Shown piece after piece: positions 33,594-41,453 of a stretch of 47,510 nucleotides of DNA. The stretch lies in NCBI GenBank assembly GCA_019414325.1, contig DXMG01000011.1, positions 1-47,510 on the forward strand. The letters are read 5' to 3'. Below the pieces are notes generated by a model. It did no database searches. It was not told the origin of the DNA and was given only the letters and a program-made list of their open reading frames with translations. Origin of the DNA: Collinsella sp. Lineage in GTDB: Bacteria; Actinomycetota; Coriobacteriia; Coriobacteriales; Coriobacteriaceae. Position 1 is the first letter of the stretch. Each line of letters starts with the position of its first letter. Made by a program: the position numbers and the translations under genes.

Positions 33594-34793
33594 CTAGAGC
33601 TTGTGGTGGCGCTCTTCCTTACGTTCCTCAGCTGCCTGCTCCTCCTGCTTAAAGGCGGGGTCGTCGGGGGTGACGAGCTCGTCCTCGTGCGTGCGCTTGT
33701 TGTAATGGTGGCGCAGCACGGGCTCAAACAGATGCAGATGCTTGGCGAAGGCAGCCGAGCCAATGGCGAGCACGGTAAAAATGAGCACGCGCATGGGCAC
33801 CTCGACCTGATTGATGGCGGCGGCGCCGGCCGAAAGCATGATGCACCAGGCATAGATGAGCAGCACGGCCTGTTTTTGGTTGTAGCCTTCTTGGATCAGG
33901 CGGTGGTGGATGTGGCCCTTGTCGGCCTGTCCGATGCTAATGTGGGCGCGCTTGCGGCGCACAATGGCGCTAAACGTGTCGATGATGGGCACGCCGGCAA
34001 CGATGAGCGGGATGATAAGCGAGGTGAGTGCGGCGGTGCGGCTCACGTTGAGCAGCGAGATGGAGCCCAGCGCAAAGCCCAGAAGCAGCGACCCCGAGTC
34101 GCCCAAGAAGATGCTTGCGGGGTTGAAGTTGTAGTGCAAAAAGGCCAGACAGGCGCCAAAGAGCGCAATAGAGAGCGCGGCGGCGTCGATGCGGCCCGAG
34201 AGCACGGCCATCGAAAACATGGTGAACGACGCGATGCCGCAGATGCCCGTGGCCAAGCCGTCGAGGCCGTCGATGAGGTTAATGATGTTGGTGAATGCCA
34301 CCAGATAGATCACGGTGATGGGGTAGGCGAGCCATCCGAGCATGATCTCGCCGGGGGCAAACGGGTTGACGATGACGCCGATTTTTAGGCCGCCGATACA
34401 GGCGATAAGCGCGGCGAGGACCTGTCCGGCCAGCTTTTGCTTGGGCTTGAGCTGGAAGACGTCGTCGATAGCGCCGGTCGCAAAGATGACGGTAAAGGAG
34501 AGCGCCAGCATGGGATAGCTAATGTGAAGGCGCGGGTGCGGCACCAAAACGGGCGGCCAGCCTAGGTGCCAGGTGCCTAGGATTTGCACAGTGCAGGCGA
34601 CGACCAGGCCCAAAAACACCGCTGCTCCGCCCAAACGTGGGATGGGCCTGGTGTTGATGCGGCGCTTAGAAGGATAGTCGACGGCATCGAGCTTAATTGC
34701 CAAGCGCTTGACCAGGGGCACCGCGAGGAAGGTCGTGATAAAGGCCGCCGCTGCCACGCATAGGTACGGTATGTAGCTCGGGGATGAAGCCAT
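33594..34793 (-). CDS. Undecaprenyl-phosphate sugar-1-phosphate transferase (WecA/TagO family)
   Basis: The 399-residue membrane enzyme has about 10-11 helices and starts the lipid-linked assembly of a cell-wall glycan by transferring GlcNAc-1-P or a similar sugar to undecaprenyl phosphate. Diagnostic segments are RPIPRLGG, GAIDDVFQLKPKQKL, NIINLIDGLDGLATG, FLGDSGSLLLGF and the cytoplasmic ADKGHIHHRL. The C terminus is a charged tail of about 40 residues. ATG 34793 is chosen because upstream codons read into noncoding sequence with no hydrophobic segment; the ribosome site there is weak. A structured RNA lies 200 bp upstream on the same strand. Confidence 0.9.
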   Translation of the reverse strand: MASSPSYIPYLCVAAAAFITTFLAVPLVKRLAIKLDAVDYPSKRRINTRPIPRLGGAAVFLGLVVACTVQILGTWHLGWPPVLVPHPRLHISYPMLALSFTVIFATGAIDDVFQLKPKQKLAGQVLAALIACIGGLKIGVIVNPFAPGEIMLGWLAYPITVIYLVAFTNIINLIDGLDGLATGICGIASFTMFSMAVLSGRIDAAALSIALFGACLAFLHYNFNPASIFLGDSGSLLLGFALGSISLLNVSRTAALTSLIIPLIVAGVPIIDTFSAIVRRKRAHISIGQADKGHIHHRLIQEGYNQKQAVLLIYAWCIMLSAGAAAINQVEVPMRVLIFTVLAIGSAAFAKHLHLFEPVLRHHYNKRTHEDELVTPDDPAFKQEEQAAEERKEERHHKL

Positions 34794-34996
34794 GAATCTA
34801 AAAACCGCCAAGCGTCGAAGGAAAAGGTCAAAGGTTGCTACGCGGAAATGGCATAGCTGTCCCATGATACTCGACCGAGGGGGGTGCGGAGGTTTGCATC
34901 GTGCGATTATCACGCGCATACCAGATATTGGAATGTTGTCGATGGCTTGTCGGGATGCCGGCGGGGATCCATATGGACTGTATGGTGATTTTCGGC

Positions 34997-35168
34997 AAAA
35001 GAAAACCACCCCCCACGTTACGAAAATGAACCCACCTAAAACAGGTGGGTGCCCTCATCGACTGTTCCAGCGTCCTTAACAACGAAGGATACCTGTACTA
35101 GGCACGACTGTGTGGGCTCCCTAAATAAACGCGACGGTTCACCCAGTTGCTCCGCGGGGGGCGGAATA
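34997..35168 (-). ncRNA. Probable 6S-like RNA (ssrS candidate)
   Basis: Read on the minus strand, the 5' region CCGCCCCCCGCG pairs with the 3' region CGTGGGGGGTGG (12 bp with G-U pairs), closing a rod. Inside, TGAACC pairs with GGTTCA. A CCCACCT/AGGTGGG hairpin sits on the 3' side. A distal arm is closed by GTGCC/GGCAC, with TCCTT-CGTTGTT-AAGGA at its tip. A TATGAT -10 (35174-35179) lies 6-7 bp upstream and a U-rich tail follows the closing stem. Paired ends, a central bubble with a 3'-side hairpin and a length of about 172 nt fit 6S RNA, which binds sigma-70 RNA polymerase. The alternative is a leader of the WecA-like gene. Confidence 0.55.
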
Positions 35169-35317
35169 CCTACATCATAAAGCGGCACTTTATCGATTCC
35201 AGTCTTGACATTACAAAAATCGTGTCGGACGATTACGGCGCCTTAGGGACGGAGCCGTCTACCCGGTCTGGCCCTTTACGTTTGAGCTGCTGAATCGTTG
35301 TTTTGGAGCATGTTTTT

Positions 35318-36256
35318 ATGCCGACGTCGTTGACCGAACTTTTTTCGCCCGCCTGCCATTTGTGTCCGCGCCGTTGCGGTGCGGCGCGCGATGAGGGCGC
35401 GCACGGCGTCTGCGGTGCTAACGACACGCTCAAGGTGGCCCGCGCCGCGCTTCATATGTGGGAGGAGCCGCCTATCTCGGGCGAGGCCGGTTCGGGCACG
35501 ATCTTCTTTAGCGGTTGCTCGCTTAAATGTATCTACTGCCAGAACCACGAGATCTCGACCGGCAATTTTGGCCTTGAGATTTCGCCTGAGCGCCTGGTCG
35601 AAATTATGCTGGAACTGCAGGACCAGGGTGCCAACAACATCAATTTGGTGACGGCGACGCACTATGCGCACCTGTTGCCTGCCGTGATTGCCGCGGCACG
35701 GGCGCGCGGACTGGTTATCCCGATCGTCTACAACACGAGTGGTTACGAGCGCGCGAGTGCCGTGGCGGCGCTGGGCGACCTGGTCGATGTGTGGCTTACC
35801 GACTTTAAATATGCCAATGCCGGGCTTGCGCAGTCGCTCTCTCATATAAAGGACTACCCACGTGTGGCCGTGTCAGGCCTGGCTCAGATGGCGCGCGAGA
35901 TCGAGCGCCGCGGGGGAGAGTTGGTGGATGAGGGCGGGCTCATGAAGCGCGGCATCATCGTGCGCCACCTGGTGCTTCCGGGGCATGCGGACGATTCGTG
36001 TCGCGTACTGGACCTAGTGTGGCAGACGGTGGGCGACGTGCCGATCTCGGTCATGAACCAATACACGCCCAATGCCCTCATGCGCGAGCAGGGTGGCGAT
36101 CTGGCGCGCGCCGTGACGCGCGAGGAGTACGAGCGGGTGCTCGACCATGCCGACGACCTTGGCTTTACGACGATGTTCTGGCAAGAGGGCGGCGCGGTAG
36201 ACGAGAGCTTCACCCCGGCCTTCGACTCCACCGGTGTTCTCACCAGTGCAAAGTAA
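35318..36256 (+). CDS. Radical SAM protein of the PflX type (PFL-activase-like)
   Basis: The product has 312 residues. The radical SAM cluster motif is FSGCSLKCIYCQNHEIS (C-x3-C-x2-C). A second cysteine group precedes it (CHLCPRRCG, later GVCG), as in COG1313 proteins described as related to pyruvate formate-lyase activating enzyme. DVWLTDFKYAN and VRHLVLPGHADDS are further family segments. It is cytoplasmic, generates a 5'-deoxyadenosyl radical, and its target is unknown; no glycyl-radical enzyme gene is adjacent. ATG 35318 follows TTGGAG. A GGGACGG-loop hairpin lies just after the stop. Confidence 0.88.
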   Translation: MPTSLTELFSPACHLCPRRCGAARDEGAHGVCGANDTLKVARAALHMWEEPPISGEAGSGTIFFSGCSLKCIYCQNHEISTGNFGLEISPERLVEIMLELQDQGANNINLVTATHYAHLLPAVIAAARARGLVIPIVYNTSGYERASAVAALGDLVDVWLTDFKYANAGLAQSLSHIKDYPRVAVSGLAQMAREIERRGGELVDEGGLMKRGIIVRHLVLPGHADDSCRVLDLVWQTVGDVPISVMNQYTPNALMREQGGDLARAVTREEYERVLDHADDLGFTTMFWQEGGAVDESFTPAFDSTGVLTSAK

Positions 36257-36264
36257 TGCGTTCG

Positions 36265-36302
36265 TCGATGAATTTTCTGGGACGGGGATAAAAAATCATC
36301 GA
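36265..36302 (+). repeat. Hairpin with GGGACGGGG loop
   Basis: TCGATGAATTTT (36265-36276) pairs with AAAAATCATCGA (about 36291-36302), with loop CTGGGACGGGGATA. It follows the radical SAM gene by 9 bp and probably terminates it. The loop resembles those at 38586-38624 and in the CCACCAC family. Confidence 0.6.
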
Positions 36303-36365
36303 GAGCATCGCCTGTTCGAAAAGTTGCCAAAATAGCCGCGCCCCAAAAAGACTGGTTATTGGGCG

Positions 36366-36393
36366 TTGACAGTTGGCGAGCCGTAGGTAAAAT
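36366..36393 (+). promoter_or_regulatory. tRNA-Ala promoter
   Basis: A perfect TTGACA (36366-36371), 16 bp and TAAAAT (36388-36393) lie 13 bp before the tRNA, as expected for a strong constitutive sigma-70 promoter. Confidence 0.85.
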
Positions 36394-36406
36394 ATCGACT
36401 TGTCCT

Positions 36407-36479
36407 GGGGACGTAGCTCAGTTGGGAGAGCGCTGCCGTCGCATGGCAGAGGCCGAGGGTTCGACTCCCTTCGTCTCCA
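36407..36479 (+). tRNA. tRNA-Ala (anticodon CGC)
   Basis: A full cloverleaf of 73 nt can be drawn. Acceptor GGGGACG pairs with CGTCTCC, including the G3-U70 pair that identifies alanine tRNA. The D arm is AGCTCAGTTGGGAGAGC, the anticodon stem CTGCC/GGCAG with loop GTCGCAT (anticodon CGC), and the T arm GAGGGTTCGACTCCC. The discriminator is A; CCA is not encoded (ACCC follows). It reads GCG codons, frequent in this GC-rich genome. Confidence 0.97.
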
Positions 36480-36493
36480 CCCTTGGATTTGAT

Positions 36494-36525
36494 AAGCCGC
36501 TGACATTGTGTCGGCGGCTTTTTTT
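36494..36525 (+). terminator. Terminator after tRNA-Ala
   Basis: AAGCCGCTGACA pairs with TGTCGGCGGCTT (one mismatch) and runs into seven T. It lies only 19 bp before the next start codon. Confidence 0.92.
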
Positions 36526-36543
36526 AAAAGAAAGGGCTATACC

Positions 36544-37002
36544 ATGGCCGAGCTTGAGTCCCAACCACTGTCTGCCGAGGAGCGCGCCGAGTTGGAGGAG
36601 CTCCGCGCCGAGAAGGCTCGTCGCGAGGCCCAGGAAGAGGCCCGTCGCGAGCGCGAGGAGCTGGCTGCCCTGCGTGCCGAGCGTATGAAGGCCGAGGAGG
36701 CCGCCGCGAACGCCGTATCCGCATCGGTGCCCGCGCCCGCACCCAAGCCCGCTGCTGCGAAGCCTGCACCTGCCGCGCCCAAACCTCAGCCTAAAAAGGC
36801 CGCTCGTCTCAAGTCCGTCGAGCCCAAGCCGAGCCGTGACGAGATGACCTTTGCCCAGCGCATGGTTACCTCCAAGGAACCTATGGGCGAGAACGAGATC
36901 CCCGGCATGGCGCCGGCTCAAAAAATCATCATTGTCCTTGCCCTCATCGCGTTTGTCATCTTTATGGGCTACACGATCCTGACCAGCATGGGCCTGCTCT
37001 AA
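36544..37002 (+). CDS. Tail-anchored coiled-coil protein, Ala/Pro/Lys-rich linker
   Basis: The 152-residue protein has three parts. Residues about 10-60 form a highly charged Glu/Arg/Ala coiled coil (ELEELRAEKARREAQEEARR). Residues about 60-95 are an Ala-Pro-Lys linker. A single hydrophobic helix at the C terminus (IIIVLALIAFVIFMGYTIL) leaves only a few residues after it. It should be anchored in the membrane with a cytoplasmic N-terminal domain. No domain is recognised. AAAGAAAGGGC lies before the ATG. Its start is just after the tRNA terminator, so it depends on read-through or on an unseen promoter. Confidence 0.82.
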   Translation: MAELESQPLSAEERAELEELRAEKARREAQEEARREREELAALRAERMKAEEAAANAVSASVPAPAPKPAAAKPAPAAPKPQPKKAARLKSVEPKPSRDEMTFAQRMVTSKEPMGENEIPGMAPAQKIIIVLALIAFVIFMGYTILTSMGLL

Positions 37003-37086
37003 CCGATTTGCATCGGGCGTCATGTCCGCATGCTCTGCTCTCGTCCAACCCTCAAATTCTGCACCACACATCCGAAAGGTCGCCCC

Positions 37087-38592
37087 ATGGCTTTGACCGA
37101 CATCTCTCATCCCACCGACATCGCAATGCTCACCGATCTGTACGAGCTCACTATGGCCCAGGGCCTGTGGGAGAGCGGCAAGGCCAATGAGCAGGGTTGT
37201 TTTACCGCGTTTTACCGCGACCATCCCTTTGGCAGCGCCTATGCCGTCATGTGCGGCACCGCCGAGCTGCCCGAGCTGGTCGAGAATCTGCGCTTTACGC
37301 CCGAGGATATCGACTACCTCGCCTCGCTCCAGGCCCCTGCCGGCGGTGCGATGTTCAAGTCTGGATTCCTCGACTACCTGCGCGATTTTCGTGCGCATGT
37401 AAACATCGACGCCGTGCCCGAGGGCGAGCTCGTCTTTCCGCGCGAGCCCATGGTGCGCGTCACCGGCCCCGCGCTGGAGTGCCAGCTGCTCGAGACGGCG
37501 CTGCTCAACATCGTCGGGTTCCAGACGCTTGTCGCTACCAAGACGGCGCGCGTGGTGCTCGCCGCCGACGGTCGCCCTGTGGCGGAGTTTGGCCTGCGCC
37601 GAGCCCAGGGTCCCGATGGCGGCCTGGCCGTCGCGCGCGCGAGCTACGTCGCCGGCTGCTCCTCTACGTCCAATGTGCTCGCCGGCCGCCGCTACGGTAT
37701 TCCCGTCTTTGGCACGCATGCGCACAGCTGGGTGATGAGCTTCGATTCCGAGCTCGAGGCCTTCCGTGCCTTTGCCAAATCGAGCCCCAAGAACTGCACG
37801 CTGCTCATCGACACCTATGACGTGCGCGAGGGCTGTGAACATGCCATTACGGTTGCCAAGGAGATGGAAGCGGTGGGCGAGCGCTTGTCGGCCATTCGCA
37901 TTGACTCCGGCGACCTCGCCAAGCTCTCCAAGTATGTTCGCGGCCGTTTTGATGCCGAGGGCCTGCCCTATGTGGGGATCTCGGTTTCTAACGATCTGGA
38001 TGAGTACACGATTCAGTCGCTGCTCGACCAGGGCGCGCCCATCGACAGTTTTGGCGTGGGTACCAAGCTCGCGACCTGCTATGACCAGCCGGCGCTGGGT
38101 GGCGTGTACAAGCTTTCCGCCCGCCGTGCGAGCGAGACAGATCCATGGACGCCGGTGGTCAAGCTCTCCGAGCAGCCCTACAAGCGCACGATCCCGGGTG
38201 TGCAACGCGTGCGCCGTTATTACGACGGCTTTGGCGGCCCAGTCTGCGACATGATCTACGACGAGGACCATCTGGCGGGGGAGGGCGCCGCGCGCGGCAA
38301 TACCCTCGTGGCCGTGAATGATGCCGCCCTGGTGACCGACGTGTCCGAACTTGAGTATCGCGAGCTGCTGGTGCCGATCGTGCGCGATGGCAGTGCGGTG
38401 GCTCCGCGTGAGAGCATCCAGGACGCGCGCGAGCGCTGTGCTTGGGCGCTCGATCATCTGGACGCAGCTTTCAAGCGCTTCCTGTACCCGCAGACCTATG
38501 TGGTGGGCATGGAGCAGGGCCTGGCTCAGGTGCGCGACGAGCTCGTGCGCAAGAACATGGCCGCGGCTTCGGCCTTCCCCTGGGCAAAATGA
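37087..38592 (+). CDS. pncB: Nicotinate phosphoribosyltransferase
   Basis: This 501-residue enzyme of the NAD salvage pathway joins nicotinate and PRPP. MLTDLYELTMAQGLW at the N terminus, EFGLRRAQGPDGGLAVARA with the catalytic histidine replaced region, GTHAHSWVMSF, TLLIDTYDV, IRIDSGDLAKLS and FGVGTKLATC are all in the expected order. It is the long Gram-positive type. CGAAAGGTCGCCCC precedes the ATG. The stop codon lies within the left arm of a hairpin repeat (38586-38624). A long open frame on the opposite strand is a codon-bias shadow. Confidence 0.96.
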   Translation: MALTDISHPTDIAMLTDLYELTMAQGLWESGKANEQGCFTAFYRDHPFGSAYAVMCGTAELPELVENLRFTPEDIDYLASLQAPAGGAMFKSGFLDYLRDFRAHVNIDAVPEGELVFPREPMVRVTGPALECQLLETALLNIVGFQTLVATKTARVVLAADGRPVAEFGLRRAQGPDGGLAVARASYVAGCSSTSNVLAGRRYGIPVFGTHAHSWVMSFDSELEAFRAFAKSSPKNCTLLIDTYDVREGCEHAITVAKEMEAVGERLSAIRIDSGDLAKLSKYVRGRFDAEGLPYVGISVSNDLDEYTIQSLLDQGAPIDSFGVGTKLATCYDQPALGGVYKLSARRASETDPWTPVVKLSEQPYKRTIPGVQRVRRYYDGFGGPVCDMIYDEDHLAGEGAARGNTLVAVNDAALVTDVSELEYRELLVPIVRDGSAVAPRESIQDARERCAWALDHLDAAFKRFLYPQTYVVGMEQGLAQVRDELVRKNMAAASAFPWAK

Positions 38593-38634
38593 TCCGAAGG
38601 GGACGGAGGAAAACGGATCATTTTCGTCCGTCCC
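38586..38634. repeat. ATGATCCG hairpin with GGGGACGGAGG loop
   Basis: AAAATGATCCG (38586-38596) pairs with CGGATCATTTT (38614-38624). GGGACGGA in the loop is also complementary to TCCGTCCC at 38627-38634, so two folds compete. It contains the pncB stop codon and probably terminates that gene. Confidence 0.75.
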
Positions 38635-38695
38635 GCACCGGGTGCCCCGGCTGCTCCAGCTCGCCCGCCTGCTCAACACTCGATTGGTTTGACGT

Positions 38696-39823
38696 ATGAC
38701 GACTTCTTATAAAACGATGGTGGTAAAGATCGGCTCGTCCACGGTGGTGGGCGCCGACGGCAAGGTCAACCGCGCCTTTATCGGCGGGCTTGCCGATCAG
38801 GCCGCAGCGCTGCGCAAGCTCGGCTGGCGTCTGGTCGTGGTGAGCTCGGGCGCTATCGCCTGTGGTTATCCCGTGCTGGGCTTCGACCGTAAGCCGGTCG
38901 GCGACCTGCCGAGCCTGCAGGCCTGCGCTTCGGCCGGCCAGTGCATCATCTCGTCGGCCTACGACGAGGAGTTTCATGCGCGCGACCTGCTCACCTCGCT
39001 CGTGCTGCTCACGCGTCACGACACGGCGCGCCGTACGTCCTACCTGCACGCGCGCGACGCCCTGCTGCGCCTGGTGGAGCTTGGCGTGGTGCCGGTCGTC
39101 AACGAGAACGATACCGTTACTGTCGATGAGATCAAGTTTGGCGACAACGACACGCTGGCGGCGCTCGTGAGCTGCCTGGTTTCTGCCGATCTGTGCGTGA
39201 CGCTTTCGGACATCGACGGCCTCTACACCGCCAATCCGCATGAGGATCCGACGGCCGAGTTTGTCCCGGTCGTGCATAAGATCGATGCCAAGATCATTGC
39301 CTCGGCGGGTGATTCTTCGACCTCGGTGGGTACGGGCGGCATGATCACCAAGATTCGCGCGAGCCGCATCCTGATGACGGCGGGCATTCAGAGCGTGATT
39401 TGCTCGGGCGAGGAGCCCGATGCCCTCGTGCGTCTCGCCCGCGGCGAGAGCGTGGGAACCCTGTTCGATCCGCCGGCGGAGCGCCTGGACATCGCACCCC
39501 GCAAACTGTGGATCGCGCTGGGCGACAAGGCCCACGGCTCGGTGACGGTTGATGACGGTGCTGCGAAGGCGCTGGTCAGCCGTGGCTCTTCCCTGCTTGC
39601 GGTGGGTATTCGCGAGGTCGATGGCCAGTTTGCCGAGGGCGATGTGCTCGATGTGTGCGATCCGAGCGGTATGGTCGTCGCCCGCGGTATCGCCGAGGCC
39701 GATTCGGACGTGCTGGAGCTTGCAGCCGGCCGCCGCCAGGACCAGATCGCCAGCAACCGCCTGCTCGCTAACCTGGCCGAGAAGCCGGCGATACACAGGG
39801 ATAACTTGATCGTATTTGCATAA
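38696..39823 (+). CDS. proB: Glutamate 5-kinase
   Basis: The 375-residue enzyme makes gamma-glutamyl phosphate, the first step of proline synthesis. The amino-acid kinase domain shows MVVKIGSSTVVG, LVVVSSGAIACG, VVNENDTV, FGDNDTLAALV, LSDIDGLYTANP and GTGGMITKI. A C-terminal PUA domain (about 280-360) follows. The ribosome site is weak. proA lies 1.6 kb downstream on the same strand, separated by an oppositely oriented peptidase gene, so the two proline genes are not one simple operon. A strong terminator follows at once. Confidence 0.96.
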   Translation: MTTSYKTMVVKIGSSTVVGADGKVNRAFIGGLADQAAALRKLGWRLVVVSSGAIACGYPVLGFDRKPVGDLPSLQACASAGQCIISSAYDEEFHARDLLTSLVLLTRHDTARRTSYLHARDALLRLVELGVVPVVNENDTVTVDEIKFGDNDTLAALVSCLVSADLCVTLSDIDGLYTANPHEDPTAEFVPVVHKIDAKIIASAGDSSTSVGTGGMITKIRASRILMTAGIQSVICSGEEPDALVRLARGESVGTLFDPPAERLDIAPRKLWIALGDKAHGSVTVDDGAAKALVSRGSSLLAVGIREVDGQFAEGDVLDVCDPSGMVVARGIAEADSDVLELAAGRRQDQIASNRLLANLAEKPAIHRDNLIVFA

Positions 39824-39867
39824 AGAAAGACAGCGCTGCGGATCGTTTCCTGCAGCGCTGTCTTTCT
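39824..39867 (+). terminator. proB terminator
   Basis: AGAAAGACAGCGCTGC pairs perfectly with GCAGCGCTGTCTTTCT around a 12-base loop, starting directly after the stop codon. Confidence 0.92.
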
Positions 39868-39868
39868 C

Positions 39869-39922
39869 GTGCCGGCACTTGGGGACGTTCCTTATGTGCC
39901 GGCACTTTGGGACACTCCTTAG
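39869..39922. repeat. Tandem 27-bp GTGCCGGCAC repeat units
   Basis: Two adjacent units, each beginning with the palindrome GTGCCGGCAC and continuing TTnGGGACrnTCCTTA, start at 39869 and 39896. The same unit occurs after lctP (27111 on) and, shortened, at 619-642. They separate proB from the convergent peptidase gene. Confidence 0.85.
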
Positions 39923-41341
39923 CTAGAAGATCCGGCGCAGGTCTCCGCGGTTGAGCGCTTCGTCGAAGAGGTGCTTGAACACCACGCTGCCGTGCAGACC
40001 GTCGTGCTCGAACTCGTTGGTCACCCAGGCATGCGAGTTGCCCACGCGGCTGAGCGTATCGAGCTGCATGCCCGAATCGACGTACATATCGTCGAAATAC
40101 ACCGCGGCCTGGAGTGGCACCTCGTTGCAGGCTAGGCGCTGCGGGTCGTAGATCTTGTCCCAGCTGGTGTCTTCCATCAGCAGGTCCATGGCGGGCTTAA
40201 ACGGCATAAGCTCGGGCATCTGCTCAAACATCCACGGGAACATGGCCTCGCCGGTAAACATGAGCGGGCGCGCGAGTGTGTCGAACTCGGCACAATGGGC
40301 CTTCTCCTCTGCTGCGGCCCAGCGAATGGGCATGGTGTCGCCGTCGGCGTAGATAAACTCCTGCAGCGTCCAGTACAGCGGGTTTGTACGCGTGTTGGTG
40401 CGCTCGAAGGCGCGCATCAAAAAGCTGTCGGATACCGAGGAGCCGCAGCTAAGCGTACCGTCGCCAGTAACAAACGCGTGATCGATAATCCAATGCATGC
40501 GCTCAATGCTCGGCTTCATGCCAAAGTCGCTGCCCATGAGCTGTAGGCGCTCGACCGTCATCGGCGAGCCGTCGGGCAGCACGGGCTTCTGGGCCTCGAG
40601 CGCATCGGCCAGGGCTGCCACGCGGTCGACGTCAGCGGGGTAGCGGTCGTAATACTGCTGCGTCTTGGCGGCCATGCGCGGGAAGGTGTGCGCGTAGACC
40701 TCGCTTGCGCTCGCCGGCACGTGGGGGATGCCGCCGCAGGTAAAGCTTGCCGCTATGCCCTCGGGGAAGAGCGACAGATAGCTCAACGTCAAAAAGCCGC
40801 CGTAGCTCTGCCCGAGTGTGACCCAGGGCTTGCCGCCAAAGCCCACCAGGCGCAGGTACTCAAAATCGCGCACGATGGAGCTGGCGAGGTGGCGCTTGAG
40901 GAAGTCCGCCTGCGAGCGTGCGGCATCGGAGCCGGCCGCCGTCGCGCGCTCACCCAGTGCCTTGATCGTGCGTCCGTCCACGCAGCTACTGCGTCCGGTG
41001 CCGCGCTGGTCGGGAAGGACCACGCGGAAGTGCTTGACGGCCTCCTCGATCCAGCCGTCGCTTGAGGGCGACAGCGGACGTGGGCTCTCGCCGCCGGGGC
41101 CGCCCTGCAAAAACAGGAGCAGCGGCAGATCGTCGTTGATGCGGTCGGGCGCGCAAACCACGCGGTAGAAGAGCTTGATGCTCTCGGGCGCGCCGGCGAT
41201 GGGTGCCGGCATAGCGCCGCGGCGCATGGTACTGCCGACGGCCAGGAGCATCGGCTCCAGGCCGCGCCAGTCAAGGGGGACGTCGATGCTGTGGTCCTCG
41301 ACATAAAGGCCGGGGACGTGGTACGAAGTGATGAGGGCCAT
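39923..41341 (-). CDS. Alpha/beta hydrolase, proline iminopeptidase-like (S33)
   Basis: The product has 472 residues. LLFLQGGPGGESPRP forms the oxyanion region, VVLPDQRGTGRSS is the typical S33 block, and TLGQSYGGFLTL is the nucleophile elbow with the catalytic serine. The C-terminal HDGLHGSVV supplies the histidine. The long helical insert (about 200-330) is the cap domain. These enzymes release N-terminal proline or other residues from peptides. Lying between proB and proA, it may feed proline from peptides. ATG 41341 follows CGGAAGA; the longer frame to 41422 covers the divergent proA promoter and is rejected. Confidence 0.88.
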   Translation of the reverse strand: MALITSYHVPGLYVEDHSIDVPLDWRGLEPMLLAVGSTMRRGAMPAPIAGAPESIKLFYRVVCAPDRINDDLPLLLFLQGGPGGESPRPLSPSSDGWIEEAVKHFRVVLPDQRGTGRSSCVDGRTIKALGERATAAGSDAARSQADFLKRHLASSIVRDFEYLRLVGFGGKPWVTLGQSYGGFLTLSYLSLFPEGIAASFTCGGIPHVPASASEVYAHTFPRMAAKTQQYYDRYPADVDRVAALADALEAQKPVLPDGSPMTVERLQLMGSDFGMKPSIERMHWIIDHAFVTGDGTLSCGSSVSDSFLMRAFERTNTRTNPLYWTLQEFIYADGDTMPIRWAAAEEKAHCAEFDTLARPLMFTGEAMFPWMFEQMPELMPFKPAMDLLMEDTSWDKIYDPQRLACNEVPLQAAVYFDDMYVDSGMQLDTLSRVGNSHAWVTNEFEHDGLHGSVVFKHLFDEALNRGDLRRIF

Positions 41342-41453
41342 GTGAGTCTTCCGTTCGTTGCGGTGTTTCGGGTTGACCAATTCTACCGCCGCGGGCGAGG
41401 CCATGCGCAAATCGGCTACCATTGTTGCAAACTTCTAGGAGAAAGGGCCGCCC

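Noticed and set aside
36418..38679. 753-codon open frame on the minus strand
   Set aside because: It lies antisense to pncB, the tRNA and the coiled-coil gene. Composition is typical of shadow frames in GC-rich DNA and no domain is recognisable.
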